Assembly: GCA_017501865.1 (NCBI GenBank)
Contig: JAFVWD010000340.1
Span: forward strand, 1-7,148
DNA length: 7,148 nt
Source: Clostridia bacterium
GTDB taxonomy: Bacteria > Bacillota > Clostridia > Oscillospirales > Acutalibacteraceae
Reading direction: 5' to 3'
Part shown: positions 5,448-7,148 of the stretch, piece after piece
Position numbering within the stretch: the stretch's first letter is position 1
Layout of the letters: every line of letters begins with the position of its first letter
The notes under the pieces: generated by a model
What the model saw: the letters and a program-made list of their open reading frames with translations, nothing else
The model's database searches: none
Told to the model about the DNA's origin: nothing
Translations under genes and position numbers: made by a program

Positions 5448-6659
5448 TTAACTACCTTTCACATCATTTACTGTTGCATATATTTCACCATCTGCAACTT
5501 TGATATTAATATTATCGCCGTTATTTACATCGTTTACACTTGTTATTGCTGCAGCATCTTTGTAAGCAATAGAATAACCTCTTGAAAGAACAGCTAAAGG
5601 GCTGAGGGCATTCATTCTTCCGGATACGGCACTAATTACTGCTTTTTCAGAATTAATTCTGTTCATTACAGAATTAACAGCTTTATCGTACAAATTAGCA
5701 AGCTCTTGCCTCGAATTTAAAATTTTTGTCTGAGGACTAAGAATTGAAAGTCGTTTTTCTGTACTTGCCAAGCTTTCACGTTCTGAAAACAACATATTTT
5801 TCATCAGAACTGACAAATGCTGTCTCAAACCTGCTAAATCAGATTTCAATTCAAAAATATCAGGCACTGCAAGCTCGGCTGCAGCAGATGGAGTAGGAGC
5901 TCTTAAATCGGCAACGAAATCTGCAATTGTAAAATCTGTTTCGTGACCAACCGCAGAAATAACCGGTATATGTGAATTGAAAATTGCTCTTGCAACAATT
6001 TCCTCGTTAAATGCCCACAAATCTTCTAATGAGCCACCGCCTCTTCCGACTATTAAGACATCGGCTGCGTTTTGTTCATTAAAAAGATTTATAGCATTTG
6101 CAATCTCAGGTGCAGCAGAAGCCCCCTGAACTGCTACCGGACAAAACACAATCTCTGCAACAGGATATCTTCTTTTTAAAACAGAAAAAATATCGCGTAT
6201 TGCGGCACCGTCAGGAGCAGTCATCACACCAATTTTCTCCGGAAAATCGGGGATCGGCTTTTTAAACTCAGGATTAAACAACCCCTCTTTTGCAAGCTTT
6301 TCTTTAAGCTGTTCAAAAGCCAGATTCAACGCACCTATACCATCGGGCTGCATATCAGTTATATAAAGCTGATAAGAACCGTCTTTATTGTAAAGTGAAA
6401 CACTGCCGAAAATAATAACCTTCATTCCATTTTCAGGAACAAACTTGAGCCTTGAAGCGTAAGAAGAAAACATTACCGCTTTAATTGCGCCGCCTTCATC
6501 CTTAATTGTCATATACATATGACCGCTGTAATGATTTTTAAAATTGGAAATTTCACCTGTAACAAAGACATTTTTCAAATTTTCGTCGTTATCTAAAAGC
6601 TTTTTTACATAATTATTCAGTTCTGTAACACTAAAAACAGTTGGAGAAACAGAATACAT
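5448..6659 (-). CDS. xseA: Exodeoxyribonuclease VII large subunit
   Basis: XseA is the catalytic subunit of exonuclease VII, a metal-independent nuclease that degrades single-stranded DNA in both directions and contributes to mismatch and damage repair in the cytosol. The 403-aa product has an N-terminal OB-fold for DNA binding (about 7-105, FSVTELNNYVKKLL and VTGEISNF), then the catalytic domain (about 130-265). Visible catalytic-region motifs are GAAIRDIFSVLKRR (151-164), GRGGGSLEDLWAFNEE (205-220) and SAVGHETDFTIADFVADLR (235-253). Asp156, Arg206, His239 and Asp242 align with the residues implicated in E. coli (Asp155, Arg205, His238, Asp241). A helical, coiled-coil-like region spans roughly 268-345, followed by LSPLAVLSRGYSI (352-364) and a C-terminal strand segment. 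It is about 50 residues shorter than E. coli XseA, mostly in the coiled coil. ATG6659 abuts the upstream stop, with AGGAG at 6671-6667 seven bases before it. Confidence 0.97.
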   Translation of the reverse strand: MYSVSPTVFSVTELNNYVKKLLDNDENLKNVFVTGEISNFKNHYSGHMYMTIKDEGGAIKAVMFSSYASRLKFVPENGMKVIIFGSVSLYNKDGSYQLYITDMQPDGIGALNLAFEQLKEKLAKEGLFNPEFKKPIPDFPEKIGVMTAPDGAAIRDIFSVLKRRYPVAEIVFCPVAVQGASAAPEIANAINLFNEQNAADVLIVGRGGGSLEDLWAFNEEIVARAIFNSHIPVISAVGHETDFTIADFVADLRAPTPSAAAELAVPDIFELKSDLAGLRQHLSVLMKNMLFSERESLASTEKRLSILSPQTKILNSRQELANLYDKAVNSVMNRINSEKAVISAVSGRMNALSPLAVLSRGYSIAYKDAAAITSVNDVNNGDNINIKVADGEIYATVNDVKGS

Positions 6660-7148
6660 TTAATTACTCCTAAATTTTAATTCAGTTAATACCGCTATGC
6701 CTGCAGCATTATCACAAGAAAAATCGGGTTCTGCAAAATATGCGGTAAATTGATTTTCAATCATTTGCCTTATTATACTATTTGACATTACACCGCCCGC
6801 AAATACAAGCGGCATTTCACCATGCTCAGAAAAAATATTTTTAACCATAGCTATTATGGTATCACCTATATAAGAAAGTAAAAATTTAGCTGTATCTTCC
6901 TTACTTATGCCATCCTCGAGCATCTTCAGAGATTTATTTTCAAGCCCCGAAAGAGAGCAATCACCGTCATATAATTTTATTTTGTTTTTAAAAACCTTAT
7001 CACTCTCTAAAGCCAGCTTTTCAAGTTCTTTACCGCAAGGAAACTGCAATCCGATTTTAACCCCAATACGGTCAATTGCCTGCCCTGCCTTCAAATCGTT
7101 AGAAGAGCTGACAGGTGTAACTAATAGCTTTCCGTCAGAATATTCACA
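6660..7148 (-). CDS. TsaD/Kae1-like (peptidase M22 family) protein, C-terminal part; cut by window edge
   Basis: The frame is open to the right edge, so the visible 162 residues are the C-terminal part of a longer protein; the internal TTG at 7094 is not a convincing start because coding sequence continues upstream. The fragment resembles the ASKHA-fold family of TsaD/Kae1, once annotated as O-sialoglycoprotein endopeptidase. Matching segments, numbered from the edge, are GQAIDRIG (22-29), GLQFPCGKELEKLA (33-46), CSLSGLENK (64-72; TsaD has FSFSGLK), FAGGVMSNSIIR (117-128; TsaD has VAGGVAANS) and CDNAAGIAVL (145-154), whose Asp146 aligns with the TsaD metal-binding Asp. Divergence from TsaD suggests the paralogue commonly found before xseA in Clostridia rather than the tRNA t6A synthase itself; that is my inference, and the two His ligands of TsaD would lie outside the window. 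No proteolytic role should be assumed. It ends exactly at the xseA ATG. Confidence 0.8.
   Translation of the reverse strand, partial: CEYSDGKLLVTPVSSSNDLKAGQAIDRIGVKIGLQFPCGKELEKLALESDKVFKNKIKLYDGDCSLSGLENKSLKMLEDGISKEDTAKFLLSYIGDTIIAMVKNIFSEHGEMPLVFAGGVMSNSIIRQMIENQFTAYFAEPDFSCDNAAGIAVLTELKFRSN
6667..6671 (-). promoter_or_regulatory. xseA ribosome binding site inside the upstream gene
   Basis: AGGAG on the minus strand encodes part of the last Arg-Ser codons of the M22-like gene and lies seven bases before the xseA ATG. The upstream TAA (6662-6660) directly abuts the ATG (6659-6657), a stop-start junction typical of coupled translation. Confidence 0.75.

Noticed and set aside
1..7148. Undescribed defence, mobile or biosynthetic system
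   Set aside because: Every stretch is accounted for by recognisable core genes with consistent codon use and conserved order; no repeats, integrase, transposase or unexplained cassette is present.

Overview
The window is a tightly packed run of nine genes, all on the minus strand, so transcription goes from position 7148 towards position 1. The order is: the C-terminal part of a TsaD/Kae1-like (peptidase M22 family) protein, xseA, xseB, ispA, dxs, tlyA, nadK, argR, and the N-terminal part of recN. Seven genes are complete and the two at the edges are cut by the window. This gene order is a familiar core-genome arrangement of Gram-positive Firmicutes, particularly Clostridia. The AT-rich composition, clear Shine-Dalgarno sequences of the AAAGGTGA/AGGAG type, GTG and TTG starts, and the M22-like paralogue before xseA all fit a clostridial genome, perhaps a Ruminococcaceae/Oscillospirales relative. 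I cannot name the species from the sequence.

Layout in transcription order: M22-like protein (7148-6660, open at the edge); exonuclease VII large subunit (6659-5448); exonuclease VII small subunit (5445-5260); type II farnesyl diphosphate synthase (5258-4371); 1-deoxy-D-xylulose-5-phosphate synthase (4365-2485); TlyA rRNA 2'-O-methyltransferase (2492-1674); NAD kinase (1664-816); arginine repressor (784-332); RecN (317-1, open at the edge). The junctions are, in order, 0 nt, 2 nt, 1 nt, 5 nt, an 8-nt overlap, 9 nt, 31 nt and 14 nt. No stem-loop plus T-tract terminator is visible between any pair, so a polycistronic transcript with translational coupling is the simplest reading. No gene-free stretch exceeds 31 nt.

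Together the genes cover single-strand DNA degradation and break repair (XseA/XseB, RecN), isoprenoid precursor supply (Dxs at the entry of the MEP pathway, IspA making C15 farnesyl diphosphate), ribosomal RNA methylation (TlyA), NADP supply (NadK) and arginine-responsive regulation (ArgR). They are not one pathway. They are a conserved housekeeping cluster in which a regulator and several enzymes share a message.

I found no mobile element, RNA gene, CRISPR array, prophage remnant or undescribed multi-gene system. The points most worth a second look are the function of the divergent M22-like paralogue, a perfect 8-bp inverted repeat with a possible promoter in the only sizeable gap (just before argR), and the likely TTG start of argR. 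Several other start codons needed adjusting to agree with ribosome binding sites and family N-termini.
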